The notes: generated by a model from the letters alone, not told the origin. Shown: positions 44,652 through 53,737, counted from the stretch's first letter. The stretch: DNA of 64,000 bases from Oscillospiraceae bacterium (GCA_025757845.1 CP107211.1:2046001-2110000), one strand, 5' to 3'. Numbers and translations are program-made.

Positions 44652-45104
44652 TCAGATTTTTTGGTAAATCTGAATGGGGCGGCGGAGAACGGCACTGGGG
44701 CCAGGGTTCGGGCCATGCTGGCCCGATGTTCCGGCTCCACAGGGACAAAAAAGCGCCCGGACGGCATAAAGCCATACGAGCGTAATGGAATATATTTTGC
44801 TGTTTGGTTACATGGTATAGTACATACTGCTGGCCGCATTGCTCCGCTGCTGGAAACAGGCTTTTTTTAGCTGGTGCAGGTCATGGGTACTGTGAAAAAA
44901 GACAAGAATAGACACGGCGGCAATCCTCCTATATGCCGCCGTGGATTTACACGGTGTTAGGTCGTCGTTGGTTTAGGATAGACGAAAAGAAACGGCGGCT
45001 CTGAAAATCAAAGCCGCCGCTTCATAGGCGCGTGAAAATGTGTCTGCTTTACGACGGCTTTTTTTCTTTTGCCGTCGTCCGGCAGATCATTAGATATATT
45101 GCAT
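44652..45104. other. 450-base noncoding segment with three stem-loops
   Basis: No gene supported. Three strong inverted repeats follow each other: CACGGCGGCA/TGCCGCCGTG (44913-44943), CGGCGGCT/AGCCGCCG (44993-45019) and ACGACGGC/GCCGTCGT (45051-45078). The last has T-rich sequence in its loop. On the minus strand the loop of the first holds AGGAGG. It lies at the seam between the ABC cargo and the sigma-like genes, so terminators or a control leader are likely. Confidence 0.6.
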
Positions 45105-45839
45105 TTATTTAGTCTTGCGGTTCCATCCTTTCAAAATTAACAATGACAAAATCACACAAACCATCAGAATTACAACGCCGATTAAAACCTGAAACATATT
45201 TGCATTATAATAACCAGAGATATTGAAAACGGCTGTCATGGGATATACCGTCTTTAACTGCTGGGACATACTCGCAAATAATCCAGCAAACGAATAAATT
45301 TCTGCAAATACCAGAGCCAGCCAATACCCCTTTTTCATCCGCGCTACCAGAGCGATAATAGGCGAAATTGCAAAGAATACGCCTACCCCATCCAGAAAAT
45401 ATATTTTCAGATTTTCTAACACAAGGCCAACGGAAAGTGCTTCTAAATGCAAAACTGCCTCGACAAGAAAGGTAATTGCAAAAAGTAAAAGGTAAATCAG
45501 AACGCTGAACACAAAGGCAAGTATCATTTTGGCAAGTGTCAGTTTCACTTCATCTACGGGAATGAGCCGCAGAGATTTTAAGGTATCCTCCTGTTCCTCC
45601 CGGCAAATCATATAACTTCCCAATAGGGCAATTACAGCAGGCAGAACATAAAAGGTAGCAAGGGATTGGGCCGCTGTCATAAACCATCCAGCCCCGTTAA
45701 TATATCGGCGGTCATAGAATGTAAACTGTCCCTGTGCAAAGACGATTAACCCTACCATGACTGTTGCAAACCCAGCAATCCAGAGTATTTTGGAACGGTG
45801 GAGTTTCTGGCTCTCCGCCCAAAGCAAATCTTTCATCAT
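45105..45839 (-). CDS. ABC-2 type permease (peptide resistance/export cluster)
   Basis: A 244-residue membrane protein of about six helices, starting MMKDLLWAESQKLHRSKILW with the basic amphipathic N-terminus of MutG/BcrB-like permeases. Conserved EEQEDTLKSLRLIPVDEVKL links helices 2 and 3. It is the last gene of the ABC operon. Start 45839 has GAGG eight bases upstream. It likely forms the channel with the neighbouring permease and ATPase, moving an antimicrobial peptide or precursor away from the membrane. Confidence 0.8.
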   Translation of the reverse strand: MMKDLLWAESQKLHRSKILWIAGFATVMVGLIVFAQGQFTFYDRRYINGAGWFMTAAQSLATFYVLPAVIALLGSYMICREEQEDTLKSLRLIPVDEVKLTLAKMILAFVFSVLIYLLLFAITFLVEAVLHLEALSVGLVLENLKIYFLDGVGVFFAISPIIALVARMKKGYWLALVFAEIYSFAGLFASMSQQLKTVYPMTAVFNISGYYNANMFQVLIGVVILMVCVILSLLILKGWNRKTK

Positions 45840-45849
45840 TTTTTGCACC

Positions 45850-46581
45850 TCACTTTCTCCGAACCAATGCCACATTCGCCAATACAGCCGAAGCAGCAGC
45901 CCATACACCAATACACAGAAATGCGGCTGGAATATTTAATGGCTGATCAAATACAACACCCGGAATATCATACATAACAATAGCGGTCATACTGGACAGC
46001 GGATGTAGGTACATATTCACCATCAAGAGGATAAAGCCGAGGAATGTATAAATCAGCGTCAGGCAAACAGGGAGAATATAGCCCTTTTGCGCTGCGGCAA
46101 CCGCCAGTACTGGTAACACCGCAAAGGCGGTCAACAGAGAAATTTCCATACACTTCCGCAAAAGATAAAGGACACTTTCACTGTCAAAGGGAATATAACC
46201 AGATAGTACGCCGGTCAGAATGGACGCCGTTGCGGTAACTAGCATAAAGCAAATGGAATACACCAGCACCACAGCAAACTTGCTGAAAAAGTATGCCATT
46301 TTATTGACCGGTACAATCCAAAGCTGTTTGAGCATATCATACTGGTTTTCGTTATACATCAGCATGGTACACAACATTCCCAACACCACCGGCAGGATAA
46401 TCCACGGGGTATAGCTGAACGCTGTCCATTTGTAAAACATAATGGGGTCCACACCGGTTCCTTTGACACTTGAAAAGTAAAATACGGCAGCCAGTGGCAT
46501 AAAGAGCGCCGCCAGCAGCATGAGCCAGATAAACTTTCTCCGGCGCAGTTTTAGAAATTCAACTTGTATCAGTTTAAGCAA
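45850..46581 (-). CDS. ABC-2 type permease
   Basis: About 243 residues with six helices: LIQVEFLKLRRRKFIWLMLL at the N-terminus, then NENQYDMLKQLWIVPVNKMA in the conserved loop. It is a paralogue of its two neighbours. No ATG fits; TTG at 46581 overlaps the ATPase stop by eight bases and follows GAGAGGG closely. It ends eleven bases before the next permease. Confidence 0.8.
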   Translation of the reverse strand: MLKLIQVEFLKLRRRKFIWLMLLAALFMPLAAVFYFSSVKGTGVDPIMFYKWTAFSYTPWIILPVVLGMLCTMLMYNENQYDMLKQLWIVPVNKMAYFFSKFAVVLVYSICFMLVTATASILTGVLSGYIPFDSESVLYLLRKCMEISLLTAFAVLPVLAVAAAQKGYILPVCLTLIYTFLGFILLMVNMYLHPLSSMTAIVMYDIPGVVFDQPLNIPAAFLCIGVWAAASAVLANVALVRRK

Positions 46582-47497
46582 TTCCCTCTCCCCCTGTGAT
46601 CTGTTTGAAATAATCCTCAAGGGTATCATTGCAGATTTGGGAGCTGATAACAGCTACATCCTGCACCACAAGGGCCTTGTTGATTGCCGCCATATCCAGT
46701 GCGGTGTCATAAAGCCGCAGGTTGTGTTCGTCCTGCACCGCATAATCGGTCACATGGAATTGCCTTTCCAAAATTAAAGAGGCTTTTGGAATATCCGACA
46801 CTTGAAGCTGGATGTATTTCCGATTTTTCTTTTCTAATTCTTCCATGCTGCTTTCTTCCAGCAGAATCCCGTGGTCGATAATGCCTATGTCATCTGCCAA
46901 CAGTGAAATTTCGGAAAGTATATGGCTGGAAATTAGGATGGTTTTGCCACGCTCCACACTTAAATTCTTAATAAAGTTCCTCACTTCGGCTATACCGATA
47001 GGGTCAAGTCCATTGGTCGGCTCGTCCAAAATCAAAAGCTCCGGGTCATGCAGAATAGCGTTGGCAATACCGAGGCGCTGCTTCATGCCGAGGGAATACT
47101 TACTGAACAGCTTTTTGTCTTTGTAGGGCAATCCCACAACTTCCAGCGCATTCTTGACGGCATTGGGCTGGGGTGTCCCTCGTAACTTCGCAAAGATTTC
47201 AAGGTTTTCTGTTCCGGTCAGATTCGGATAAAAGCCGGGAGTTTCGATGATGGCCCCAATACGGGGATAAATGCGTTTCTCATGGCCTTTGATGTTCTGT
47301 CCGAACACATCTACTTCGCCGGAAGTGATTGGTGTAAGGCCCAAAATCATTTTCATAATTGTGGTTTTACCGGCTCCGTTGCGTCCTAAAAGTCCATAAA
47401 TCCGGCCCGGCTTCACATGAAGATTCACAGAATTAACGGCAGTTTGTTCCCCGTAAATCTTTGTCAGCTTTTTGGTTTCAATCACAAGATCACTCAT
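46574..47497 (-). CDS. ABC transporter ATP-binding protein (BcrA-like)
   Basis: A 307-residue ATPase: Walker A GRNGAGKT, Q-loop region IGAIIETPGFYPNL, signature SLGMKQRLGIA, Walker B LLILDEPTNGLDP and H-loop ISSHILSE. The C-terminal 80 residues are the extension typical of BcrA/lantibiotic-immunity ATPases. Start 47497 has GAGG seven bases upstream. It works with the three permeases encoded around it. Confidence 0.9.
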   Translation of the reverse strand: MSDLVIETKKLTKIYGEQTAVNSVNLHVKPGRIYGLLGRNGAGKTTIMKMILGLTPITSGEVDVFGQNIKGHEKRIYPRIGAIIETPGFYPNLTGTENLEIFAKLRGTPQPNAVKNALEVVGLPYKDKKLFSKYSLGMKQRLGIANAILHDPELLILDEPTNGLDPIGIAEVRNFIKNLSVERGKTILISSHILSEISLLADDIGIIDHGILLEESSMEELEKKNRKYIQLQVSDIPKASLILERQFHVTDYAVQDEHNLRLYDTALDMAAINKALVVQDVAVISSQICNDTLEDYFKQITGGEGIA

Positions 47498-47514
47498 AAA
47501 AATACCTCGCTTTC

Positions 47515-47940
47515 TCATTTTGTTTCGTTCTTCCAGATAACATAGTTGTAAAGGCTGCCATCCGGGAAATAGTTGATGAATACTTTGAAATTGCCTTTGT
47601 CACAAGGAATGACAAATTCAACACGGATTTGGTCAGAGTGTTCCGGCGCATAGCAGGACACATCCGGGGAAGTGTTCTCCGGCAGCCCGCCCAGCTTATC
47701 GACTTCTTCTTCCCATGTTTCCTGTATCGTCTCCGCAGAAATATTGTCCTGTACGCCCTGCGGCAACGCATTGAAGAAAGTTTCAAAATCTCCATCCATC
47801 ATTTGGTTAAAGTATTCGGTTGCTTCTTCCGTAATGGCCTGTTGGTCGGGAGCCTCGCCGGAAGATGGAGCGGCCTGCTGGCAGGCACAAAGAGAAAAAA
47901 CAAGCAGAATACCGAGTAATAAACAATTCAATCGTTTCAT
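47515..47940 (-). CDS. Lipoprotein, DUF3887-like
   Basis: A 141-residue lipoprotein: signal peptide with lipobox LCAC (MKRLNCLLLGILLVFSLCAC), then a DUF3887-like domain (EYFNQMMDGDFETFFNALPQ, VEFVIPCDKGNFKVFINYF). DUF3887 lipoproteins sit beside ABC transporters for peptides in Firmicutes and may bind the compound at the membrane. It lies between a permease and the ATPase gene. Confidence 0.75.
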   Translation of the reverse strand: MKRLNCLLLGILLVFSLCACQQAAPSSGEAPDQQAITEEATEYFNQMMDGDFETFFNALPQGVQDNISAETIQETWEEEVDKLGGLPENTSPDVSCYAPEHSDQIRVEFVIPCDKGNFKVFINYFPDGSLYNYVIWKNETK

Positions 47941-47952
47941 AAGTCTTTCCTT

Positions 47953-48720
47953 TCAGTAAGATTGCTTTTTTAGAGCCACTACGGATGCGGCGGCAAATGT
48001 AGCACCGATCAAGAGCAGCGAACCGACACAAACAAGCGGCGAAGTATTGGATAAAACGCCTTGCATCAGGCTTTCTACCATAGCTGCGGCCGCTTCGGAA
48101 ATATGGGGATAAATCCCCATCACGCTTGCCAGCGGGTGTATTCCCGTAAGATAAGCCGGGGCAATGACTACGGGAATCAGATAAAGCAGCGTTGCGCCAA
48201 TGGGCAGGATATATCCCTTTGACAGCGTGGAAAGAAACACAATCGGAAGCATGGCTATGGGAATCAGAATACCACCTGCCAGATACAAAAGACCAGCGTC
48301 CATCAGTGTTTGGGCGTTCAGATCGGGAAAGCCTCCGGCAATCAGCCCACCGACAACACACAAAAGAAAAGTAATCAGGCACAGTCCTACGGACATCAGA
48401 ATAACCACAGCGACTTTTGAAAAGTATAGCTGTGCTTTTGTAATAGGGATGATAAGCAGTTCTTTCATCGTGTCATTTTTGTGTTCATCGAAAAACAGTG
48501 TCGTTGCAAACATTCCCAGCACAATCGGCAGAAACAGGCTGGACATATTCTTAAAGGCCAGTGTGTAAAGGTCGCCAAAACTATCCATAAAGGGACTGCT
48601 CCTTGAAATGCTGCAAGCCCTCTCAATCGCAAACGCTCCAAGCAGAAGTGTCAGAGCCAAAATACACCAGACAATTTTATTCCGTTTCCATTTCTGGATT
48701 TCAGTTGTAATAATCGTCAT
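47953..48720 (-). CDS. ABC-2 type permease, first gene of the ABC operon
   Basis: A 255-residue membrane protein of about six helices, starting MTIITTEIQKWKRNKIVWCI, with the conserved loop DEHKNDTMKELLIIPITKAQ. GGAGG lies seven bases before ATG 48720. Its promoter carries repeats that fit the neighbouring OmpR-type regulator. Confidence 0.8.
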   Translation of the reverse strand: MTIITTEIQKWKRNKIVWCILALTLLLGAFAIERACSISRSSPFMDSFGDLYTLAFKNMSSLFLPIVLGMFATTLFFDEHKNDTMKELLIIPITKAQLYFSKVAVVILMSVGLCLITFLLCVVGGLIAGGFPDLNAQTLMDAGLLYLAGGILIPIAMLPIVFLSTLSKGYILPIGATLLYLIPVVIAPAYLTGIHPLASVMGIYPHISEAAAAMVESLMQGVLSNTSPLVCVGSLLLIGATFAAASVVALKKQSY

Positions 48721-48745
48721 ACGGTTTCCTCCTTTCATGGTTCCA

Positions 48746-48778
48746 ATTATAAAACGCAAACCTTGCCATAACCTTGCC
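48746..48778 (-). promoter_or_regulatory. Regulated promoter of the ABC operon
   Basis: On the minus strand two copies of GGCAAGGTT with an 11-base period (complements at 48759-48767 and 48770-48778) end seven bases upstream of TATAAT (48746-48751). They cover the place of a -35 box. This is the layout of OmpR/PhoB-type activation. Confidence 0.7.
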
Positions 48779-48794
48779 GAGATAAAATTTTTTC

Positions 48795-48820
48795 AAAAAA
48801 GCTCTGTGGGATCACAGAGC
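48795..48820 (-). terminator. Terminator overlapping the end of the histidine kinase gene
   Basis: GCTCTGTG/CACAGAGC (48801-48808 with 48813-48820), followed on the minus strand by six T. The kinase stop codon at 48812 lies inside the hairpin. Confidence 0.8.
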
Positions 48821-49741
48821 TTTCGGAAGTATGATGATAAAGGTTGTTCCGTTTCCGGGAACACTGGCGGCTGTAATCGTTCCTTTATGAATACTGACTA
48901 ACTCTTTGGCAATCGAAAGGCCCAGCCCGTTCCCTTTGGCAGAACGGGAGTGATCACATTGATACATCCGTTCAAAGATATGCGGGAGATCAGAGGCGGC
49001 AATCCCATTGCCGTTATCAGCAACAACGATTTTTGCCTGCTGCTCCGTTTCAGTCACGGTCAGGAAAACTTTGCTTGCATCACTGTGCGTCAGGATATTT
49101 TGCAGTAAATTATTGAGAATACGAGTGTAGGCGGTAGAGTCAACACGTGTCATGTATTCTGTTTCAGGTATCTCAATTTCATAGCTAAGATCGTGGTTTT
49201 CCAGCAGCGGCACCCAATCAGCCATGATGTCACGGGAAAGCTCATTCAGGTCACAGACCTCAAAATGAAAAATCTGTTCCCCGGCATCCAGCTTCACCCA
49301 TTCAAACAGGGCGGTCACAAAATCTTTCAGGTGGTGGGCTTTTTCCATAGCCACCCGAATGTATTCTTCCTTCTCAGCTCCTGTTACCATCTTGCTTTCC
49401 ACAGCCTCCAAATATCCAACCAGAGAAGCAAGAGGGGTTTTTACATCATGGGAAAGGCTTGTCATAAGCCGTTTATAAGCCTGTTCGGATTGCTTTTGCT
49501 GTATAAGCCGAGATTGGCTGCTCATGGCAATCTCGTTAATATCATAACAGATTTGTTTTGTCAGGTCGCTTTCCCGCGTCAATACACGGCGGTTCAAATT
49601 CCCGGCTTTTATATCGTTTAGGGCATCCCTAATAAGAAAAAGCTGACCACGGACGCGGTAAAGTTTTCCCAAAAGATAGCTGATTACCAGCAAAGCAATC
49701 AATAAGGACAACAATAGATAAAGGTTAATTTCCATGCTCAT
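48812..49741 (-). CDS. Sensor histidine kinase of the resistance cluster
   Basis: A 309-residue kinase. One N-terminal membrane helix (LLLSLLIALLVISYLLG), a HAMP-like segment, phosphoacceptor SLSHDVKTPLASL, N-box RILNNLLQNI, G1 VADNGNGI, F-box IFERMYQ and G2 GNGLGLSIAK. There is hardly any extracellular part, as in kinases that sense through an associated transporter. It overlaps the regulator stop by four bases. The ABC genes follow directly. Confidence 0.9.
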   Translation of the reverse strand: MSMEINLYLLLSLLIALLVISYLLGKLYRVRGQLFLIRDALNDIKAGNLNRRVLTRESDLTKQICYDINEIAMSSQSRLIQQKQSEQAYKRLMTSLSHDVKTPLASLVGYLEAVESKMVTGAEKEEYIRVAMEKAHHLKDFVTALFEWVKLDAGEQIFHFEVCDLNELSRDIMADWVPLLENHDLSYEIEIPETEYMTRVDSTAYTRILNNLLQNILTHSDASKVFLTVTETEQQAKIVVADNGNGIAASDLPHIFERMYQCDHSRSAKGNGLGLSIAKELVSIHKGTITAASVPGNGTTFIIILPKAL

Positions 49742-50439
49742 GCCTCCTTGTTAAAGCGATACCCTACACCGCGGACAGTCTGAATATAAAAAGGTTGTTC
49801 TGGATTTGGCTCGATTTTTTTTCGCAGTTTACTGATAAATGCCATGAGGTTATTGTCGTCAAAATCATATTCTTCTGTCCACACCTGCATATAAAGTTGC
49901 TTTTTAGTAAAGACCCGTCCTTTGTTGGACGCCAGAAATAGAAGCAAGTCAAACTCCTTGCCGGTCAAGTCTACCGAGAGATTCTGAACCGTTACGGTTC
50001 GGTTGATTTTATCAATTACCATATCTTTCAGAAGCATGGTGGCGGCTTCGTTTCCAGTCACAGGGTTTAAGGTGGTATAGCGCCGGATTAGAGAATTGAC
50101 ACGAGCCATCAGTTCGTTAATTCCAAACGGCTTTGTCAGATAATCGTCCGCCCCCAGCCGCAGACCAGAAACCTTATCTTCTTCGTCGCTTTTGGCGGTC
50201 AGCATCAGCACCGGCACATTGTTTTTCTCTCGGATTTTCTGCAATACTTGAAACCCGTTCATATCTGGCATCATCACATCCAGAATAATTAGTGAACAGG
50301 TATCCTTGTTTTTTTCCAGTAGCCTCAGACCCTCTAAGCCGCCATGTGCTACTACCGCAGATAAATTTTCTTGTTCCACACATTTTTTCATCAAGGCACA
50401 AAGTTCCTTGTCATCGTCTATAATCAAAACGCTATTCAT
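49738..50439 (-). CDS. OmpR-family response regulator of the resistance cluster
   Basis: A 233-residue regulator: acidic pocket IIDDDK, phosphoacceptor LIILDVMMPDMNG, TAKSDE and KPFG in the receiver; a winged-helix C-terminus (LTGKEFDLLLFLASNKGRVF, YIQTVRGVGYRF). It should activate the ABC operon through the 11-base repeats at 48759-48778. It overlaps the small HTH gene upstream by eight bases. Confidence 0.92.
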   Translation of the reverse strand: MNSVLIIDDDKELCALMKKCVEQENLSAVVAHGGLEGLRLLEKNKDTCSLIILDVMMPDMNGFQVLQKIREKNNVPVLMLTAKSDEEDKVSGLRLGADDYLTKPFGINELMARVNSLIRRYTTLNPVTGNEAATMLLKDMVIDKINRTVTVQNLSVDLTGKEFDLLLFLASNKGRVFTKKQLYMQVWTEEYDFDDNNLMAFISKLRKKIEPNPEQPFYIQTVRGVGYRFNKEA

Positions 50440-50620
50440 GTTTCAGCAACCTCCCTTGTTTTGTTCTTCCATCAATCGGCTTTTCTGCGTTCTTGGGGAT
50501 CAGCCAAACACCAGCCATTTTCATAGCGCCGGGGATACGCTCTCCGGCACAATAATAATTTACCCTACGAGGTGTCACGCCCCACTTTTCGGCGGCCTCT
50601 TTCAATGTCATATAGTCCAT
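50432..50620 (-). CDS. Small MerR/excisionase-like HTH protein
   Basis: A 62-residue protein: YMTLKEAAEKWGVTPRRVNY then AGERIPGAMKMAGVWLIPKN, a winged helix of the excisionase/MerR type, common as first gene of such regulator operons. It may control the promoter or help excision. GGAGG lies six bases before ATG. Confidence 0.75.
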   Translation of the reverse strand: MDYMTLKEAAEKWGVTPRRVNYYCAGERIPGAMKMAGVWLIPKNAEKPIDGRTKQGRLLKHE

Positions 50621-50641
50621 TTCGCACCTCCACAGAATACA

Positions 50642-50670
50642 TTATAGTTCTCTTTCTCGAACAATGCAAG
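50642..50670 (-). promoter_or_regulatory. Sigma-A-type promoter of the HTH-regulator-kinase operon
   Basis: On the minus strand TTGCAT, a 17-base spacer and a perfect TATAAT, 22 bases upstream of the 50620 start. Confidence 0.7.
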
Positions 50671-50679
50671 AAATGGAAT

Positions 50680-50743
50680 ATGAATTATAAACTTCAACTA
50701 AACTGCATATAGCAACATTCCACGGGCAAAGTATGAATTATAC
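50680..50743. repeat. Two operator-like repeats in the divergent promoter region
   Basis: TATGAATTATA occurs at 50680-50690 and 50733-50743, 53 bases apart, about five helical turns. Both lie between the divergent XRE gene and HTH operon, so either regulator could bind them. Confidence 0.55.
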
Positions 50744-50764
50744 AATGTAACTGGGTGATGCTAT

Positions 50765-51133
50765 ATGGCGAAAGTTGAAGATTGTCCCGGTTTTGAAACC
50801 TTTGGTGCAGATGTCAAAGCCGCACGAGAGGCAAAGCGTCTGGCACGAAAAACATTGGCGGAAATGGTTGGGATTGAATGGCGGTATCTTGCCAACATTG
50901 AGAATCAAGGTGCAATTCCGAGCCTGCCTGTGATGATCCAATTGATTAAGATCTGCGGACTTCCCGTGGAACGGTATTTTAACCCGGAGATCATGCGGGA
51001 AGAAAGCGAACAGCGGCAACGGGTCAGCCACAAGCTGAAACTCTGCCCTGAAGAATACCTGCCGATTATCGAAGGTGCCATAGACGGGGCGCTCAAAATG
51101 GAACAGACTGCGAAGCAGAAGGAGGACGCATAA
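50765..51133 (+). CDS. XRE-family helix-turn-helix regulator
   Basis: A 122-residue protein with an N-terminal XRE domain: FGADVKAAREAKRLARKTLA, then IEWRYLANIENQGAIPSLPV. The C-terminal 50 residues are helical and may form the dimer or bind a ligand. It is divergent from the resistance operon and likely represses it or the IME genes. Overlaps no neighbour. Confidence 0.8.
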   Translation: MAKVEDCPGFETFGADVKAAREAKRLARKTLAEMVGIEWRYLANIENQGAIPSLPVMIQLIKICGLPVERYFNPEIMREESEQRQRVSHKLKLCPEEYLPIIEGAIDGALKMEQTAKQKEDA

Positions 51134-51160
51134 TCGCGGCCTCCTTCTGGCATTTCTATA

Positions 51161-51460
51161 TCAAGGTTCCCGGCACTTTTCCAAAAGTTCCTGACACCTC
51201 TGCTGGATTTCTCCGGTTTCTGTCACAGTCAGTTCACGCTCGTTTCCGGTAATTTTATCTTCCAGAAAGTTGGCGTATGTACCCAGCAAAGCGTTCCGTA
51301 AATCCTCTGGGGTTTTCTGTATCTCGGCGCTATACCAGTCATTCCGGTGGGGTTCCCATGCCATCAATGTATAACCGTGGCTGGTCTGAACCACCTCATA
51401 CAGAGGGTCATCATCCAGATATGCCTGAAACACTTTCAAAACCTTTTCAAAGGCCAGCAT
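51161..51460 (-). CDS. Hypothetical protein downstream of tnpV
   Basis: A 99-residue acidic protein: MLAFEKVLKVFQAYLDDDPL, then EVVQTSHGYTLMAWEPHRND with several aromatics and a helical end (EIQQRCQELLEKC). It is a frequent companion of tnpV in Tn4451-like IMEs; function unknown. GGGAGG stands eight bases before ATG 51460. Confidence 0.55.
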   Translation of the reverse strand: MLAFEKVLKVFQAYLDDDPLYEVVQTSHGYTLMAWEPHRNDWYSAEIQKTPEDLRNALLGTYANFLEDKITGNERELTVTETGEIQQRCQELLEKCREP

Positions 51461-51476
51461 TTCCCACACCTCCCAT

Positions 51477-51830
51477 TCAGCTGCAAATCAGTTCCCTGAT
51501 TAAAATTTCCTCAATCTGTGCCGTTAATGTGTTCATCAGCCCCACCCAACGCATAGGATCACAGGCTTTCAGTTCCTCAGTGACACCCGCAGCCTCCATC
51601 ATGTGAGGTAACATGGTGTCCACACGCTCCTGCGCTGTCCGGTCAATCTCTAACAGGTGTGGATACAGCTTCTCGCTCATCAGCAGTTGGTTGTAGAGAA
51701 TGGGGCGATGTTCCTTTAGGTAGGATTTTCGCATTCTGCCGTACTTGCCGATAGAAGTTTCCGGCTGTTCAGAAAGTTTTAGGTTGGGTATATCATAATC
51801 TCCACAACGAATGTAAGTCAACTTACTCAT
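51477..51830 (-). CDS. tnpV: TnpV-like protein of IME-2
   Basis: A 117-residue protein: LTYIRCGDYDIPNL, IGKYGRMRKSYLKEHRPILY, and a helical C-terminus with LMNTLTAQIEEILIREL. This is TnpV (PF14198), a marker of Tn4451-like elements. It is collinear with the nested copy in the ICE helicase gene. Start 51830 has AAAGGAG seven bases upstream. It follows the recombinase gene on the same strand. Confidence 0.85.
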   Translation of the reverse strand: MSKLTYIRCGDYDIPNLKLSEQPETSIGKYGRMRKSYLKEHRPILYNQLLMSEKLYPHLLEIDRTAQERVDTMLPHMMEAAGVTEELKACDPMRWVGLMNTLTAQIEEILIRELICS

Positions 51831-51856
51831 ATTCATTCTCCTTTGCTTCGTGATGA

Positions 51857-53737
51857 TTAGACTGCTGCGCTGGCTGCTATGCTGCCTTTGCGTGGTTCTT
51901 CTTTCGGCAGCTGTCCGACAGTAGAAAAAACGCCTTTTTTCATATCCTCAGCCCGGATCAGGGCTTTCTTAGCGTCCATTTCCGCTTTTTTCTTTGCCTT
52001 AATTTTGTCCTCGTACCGTTTCTGTGCACCGCTGGCTTTCCGCTTCAAATAGTTCTGATGGAGCCTGTCCTTGCGTTCTTCTTTTTTCTGCAGTTCTTCC
52101 TGTTCCTCCGGGGTTAAAGGAACCGGCTGTAAGGATGGTGGGATATAGCGTCCTAAAAAATTGAAGTAGATTTCAATTTCCTGCGTGGTGTCCTGGCTGC
52201 CTTTTCGGGCGCGTTCGTGGACAAGGATTTTCTCTACAAACTCGTTGAGCATGGTGTTTGTCAGCGTGTCAAAATTCTCATACTTATCAATCAGGGCTAT
52301 AAATTTCTCTGCGGATTTCTGGCTCTGCTCATAGCCGGTAACAGCCTTTTCCAGCTCCGCAATTTCAATCTCAAGTGCGTCCTGCTCTTTGGCATACTGT
52401 GCATCAAGCGCCCTATATCGTGCATCCGGCAGCTTGCCGAGGGCATTGTCCTCATAGATTTTGCAAATCAGTTTTTCCAGTTCTCCGGCTCTCTTTTGAG
52501 CAGCAGCCAGACGCCTGCGCTTTTTCGATATATCGGCACTCTGTTGAGCAACCTGCGTTTCCTGAACGGTGTGAATAAATTCCGTCCGGTCATTTCTGGA
52601 ATATTCAGCGATAGCCCGGAGCGTGTCAGAAACCAATGTCAGAACAGCACTCTCATTGATACGGTGTTGTGTAGGGCATAGTGTCCCACACGGAACTTTG
52701 GTATAATTGGAACAGGTATATTGAGAAATCCGCCTGCCATTGTTGGTGCGGTGGACATACATCTTGCCGCCACAATCGGCACAATAGAGCAAACCTGTGA
52801 GGGGAGCCGCTTCGCCCCAGCCGTTTGGATAACGCCGTACATTGCTGCGGATTTTCTGCGCCAAATCAAAGGTCTGCTGGTCGATAATGGCTTCATGGGT
52901 ATTCTCAAAGATCGTCCATTCGTCCTCAGAAACATAGTGGCTTTTCTTGTCCTTAAAGTGCTTGCGGGTCTTGAAATTGATGGTATGCCCTAAATACTCT
53001 CGTTTTTTCAAAATGTTCACGATGGTAGATGACCCCCATCCATAGGGGTCTTTGACCGGCTTTGAACGGTTCACACCCTCGTTGAAGCGGGCAAGGTGTA
53101 CGACAGGAATTTCAATCCGGTCTGTGGATAATTTGCAGGCGATCTGGTAAGGCCCATATCCCTCCAGCGTGAGGGAGAATATACGGCGTACCACTTCGGC
53201 AGCTTCCTCATCTACCAGCCAATGCTTCCGTTTTTCGTCCCATAAGTAGCCGTAAATCACGGTGCCTGTCAGGTGCTTACCGCTCATGCCTTTTGACTTA
53301 AACACAGAGCGGATTTTCCGGCTGGTGTCGCGGGCGTAAAACTCATTCATGATATTGCGGAAGGGCGTAAAATCATCGTCGCCTTTCAGACTGTCCACGC
53401 CATCGTTGATGGCAATTAACCGGACGCCGCGCTGCCGCAAAACCTCCATGACCTGACCGACCTTTAGATAGTCGCGCCCTAACCGGCTCATGTCCTTGAT
53501 GACGATTGCCTCTACACGCCCTGCCTCCACTTCCTCCATCATCGCCAAAAATCCGGGGCGGTCAAAACGGGTGCCTGAGATACCATCATCGGTAAAGTGC
53601 GTAGGGTTTGGCAGCCCATTCCGGCGAGCAAAATCCTCTAACATCTGCTTTTGGTTGGATATGGAGTTGCTCTCACCCTGTAACTCGTCGTCCCGGCTCA
53701 GGCGCTCGTACAGTGGGGTGATTTTTTCGTTTCTCAT
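51857..53737 (-). CDS. Large serine recombinase of IME-2 (TnpX-like)
   Basis: A 626-residue recombinase. Resolvase domain with nucleophile Ser14 in LYERLSRDDE and SRLGRDYLK; recombinase domain (GTVIYGYLWDEKRKHW, KKREYLGHTINFKTRK); zinc ribbon CADCGGKM ... CSNYTKVPCGTLC; a long coiled coil and basic tail. It lies about 90 bases inside the right end, reading inward. It should use the GG core. AGGAGG lies seven bases before ATG. It is clearly diverged from the IME-1 enzyme. Confidence 0.93.
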   Translation of the reverse strand: MRNEKITPLYERLSRDDELQGESNSISNQKQMLEDFARRNGLPNPTHFTDDGISGTRFDRPGFLAMMEEVEAGRVEAIVIKDMSRLGRDYLKVGQVMEVLRQRGVRLIAINDGVDSLKGDDDFTPFRNIMNEFYARDTSRKIRSVFKSKGMSGKHLTGTVIYGYLWDEKRKHWLVDEEAAEVVRRIFSLTLEGYGPYQIACKLSTDRIEIPVVHLARFNEGVNRSKPVKDPYGWGSSTIVNILKKREYLGHTINFKTRKHFKDKKSHYVSEDEWTIFENTHEAIIDQQTFDLAQKIRSNVRRYPNGWGEAAPLTGLLYCADCGGKMYVHRTNNGRRISQYTCSNYTKVPCGTLCPTQHRINESAVLTLVSDTLRAIAEYSRNDRTEFIHTVQETQVAQQSADISKKRRRLAAAQKRAGELEKLICKIYEDNALGKLPDARYRALDAQYAKEQDALEIEIAELEKAVTGYEQSQKSAEKFIALIDKYENFDTLTNTMLNEFVEKILVHERARKGSQDTTQEIEIYFNFLGRYIPPSLQPVPLTPEEQEELQKKEERKDRLHQNYLKRKASGAQKRYEDKIKAKKKAEMDAKKALIRAEDMKKGVFSTVGQLPKEEPRKGSIAASAAV

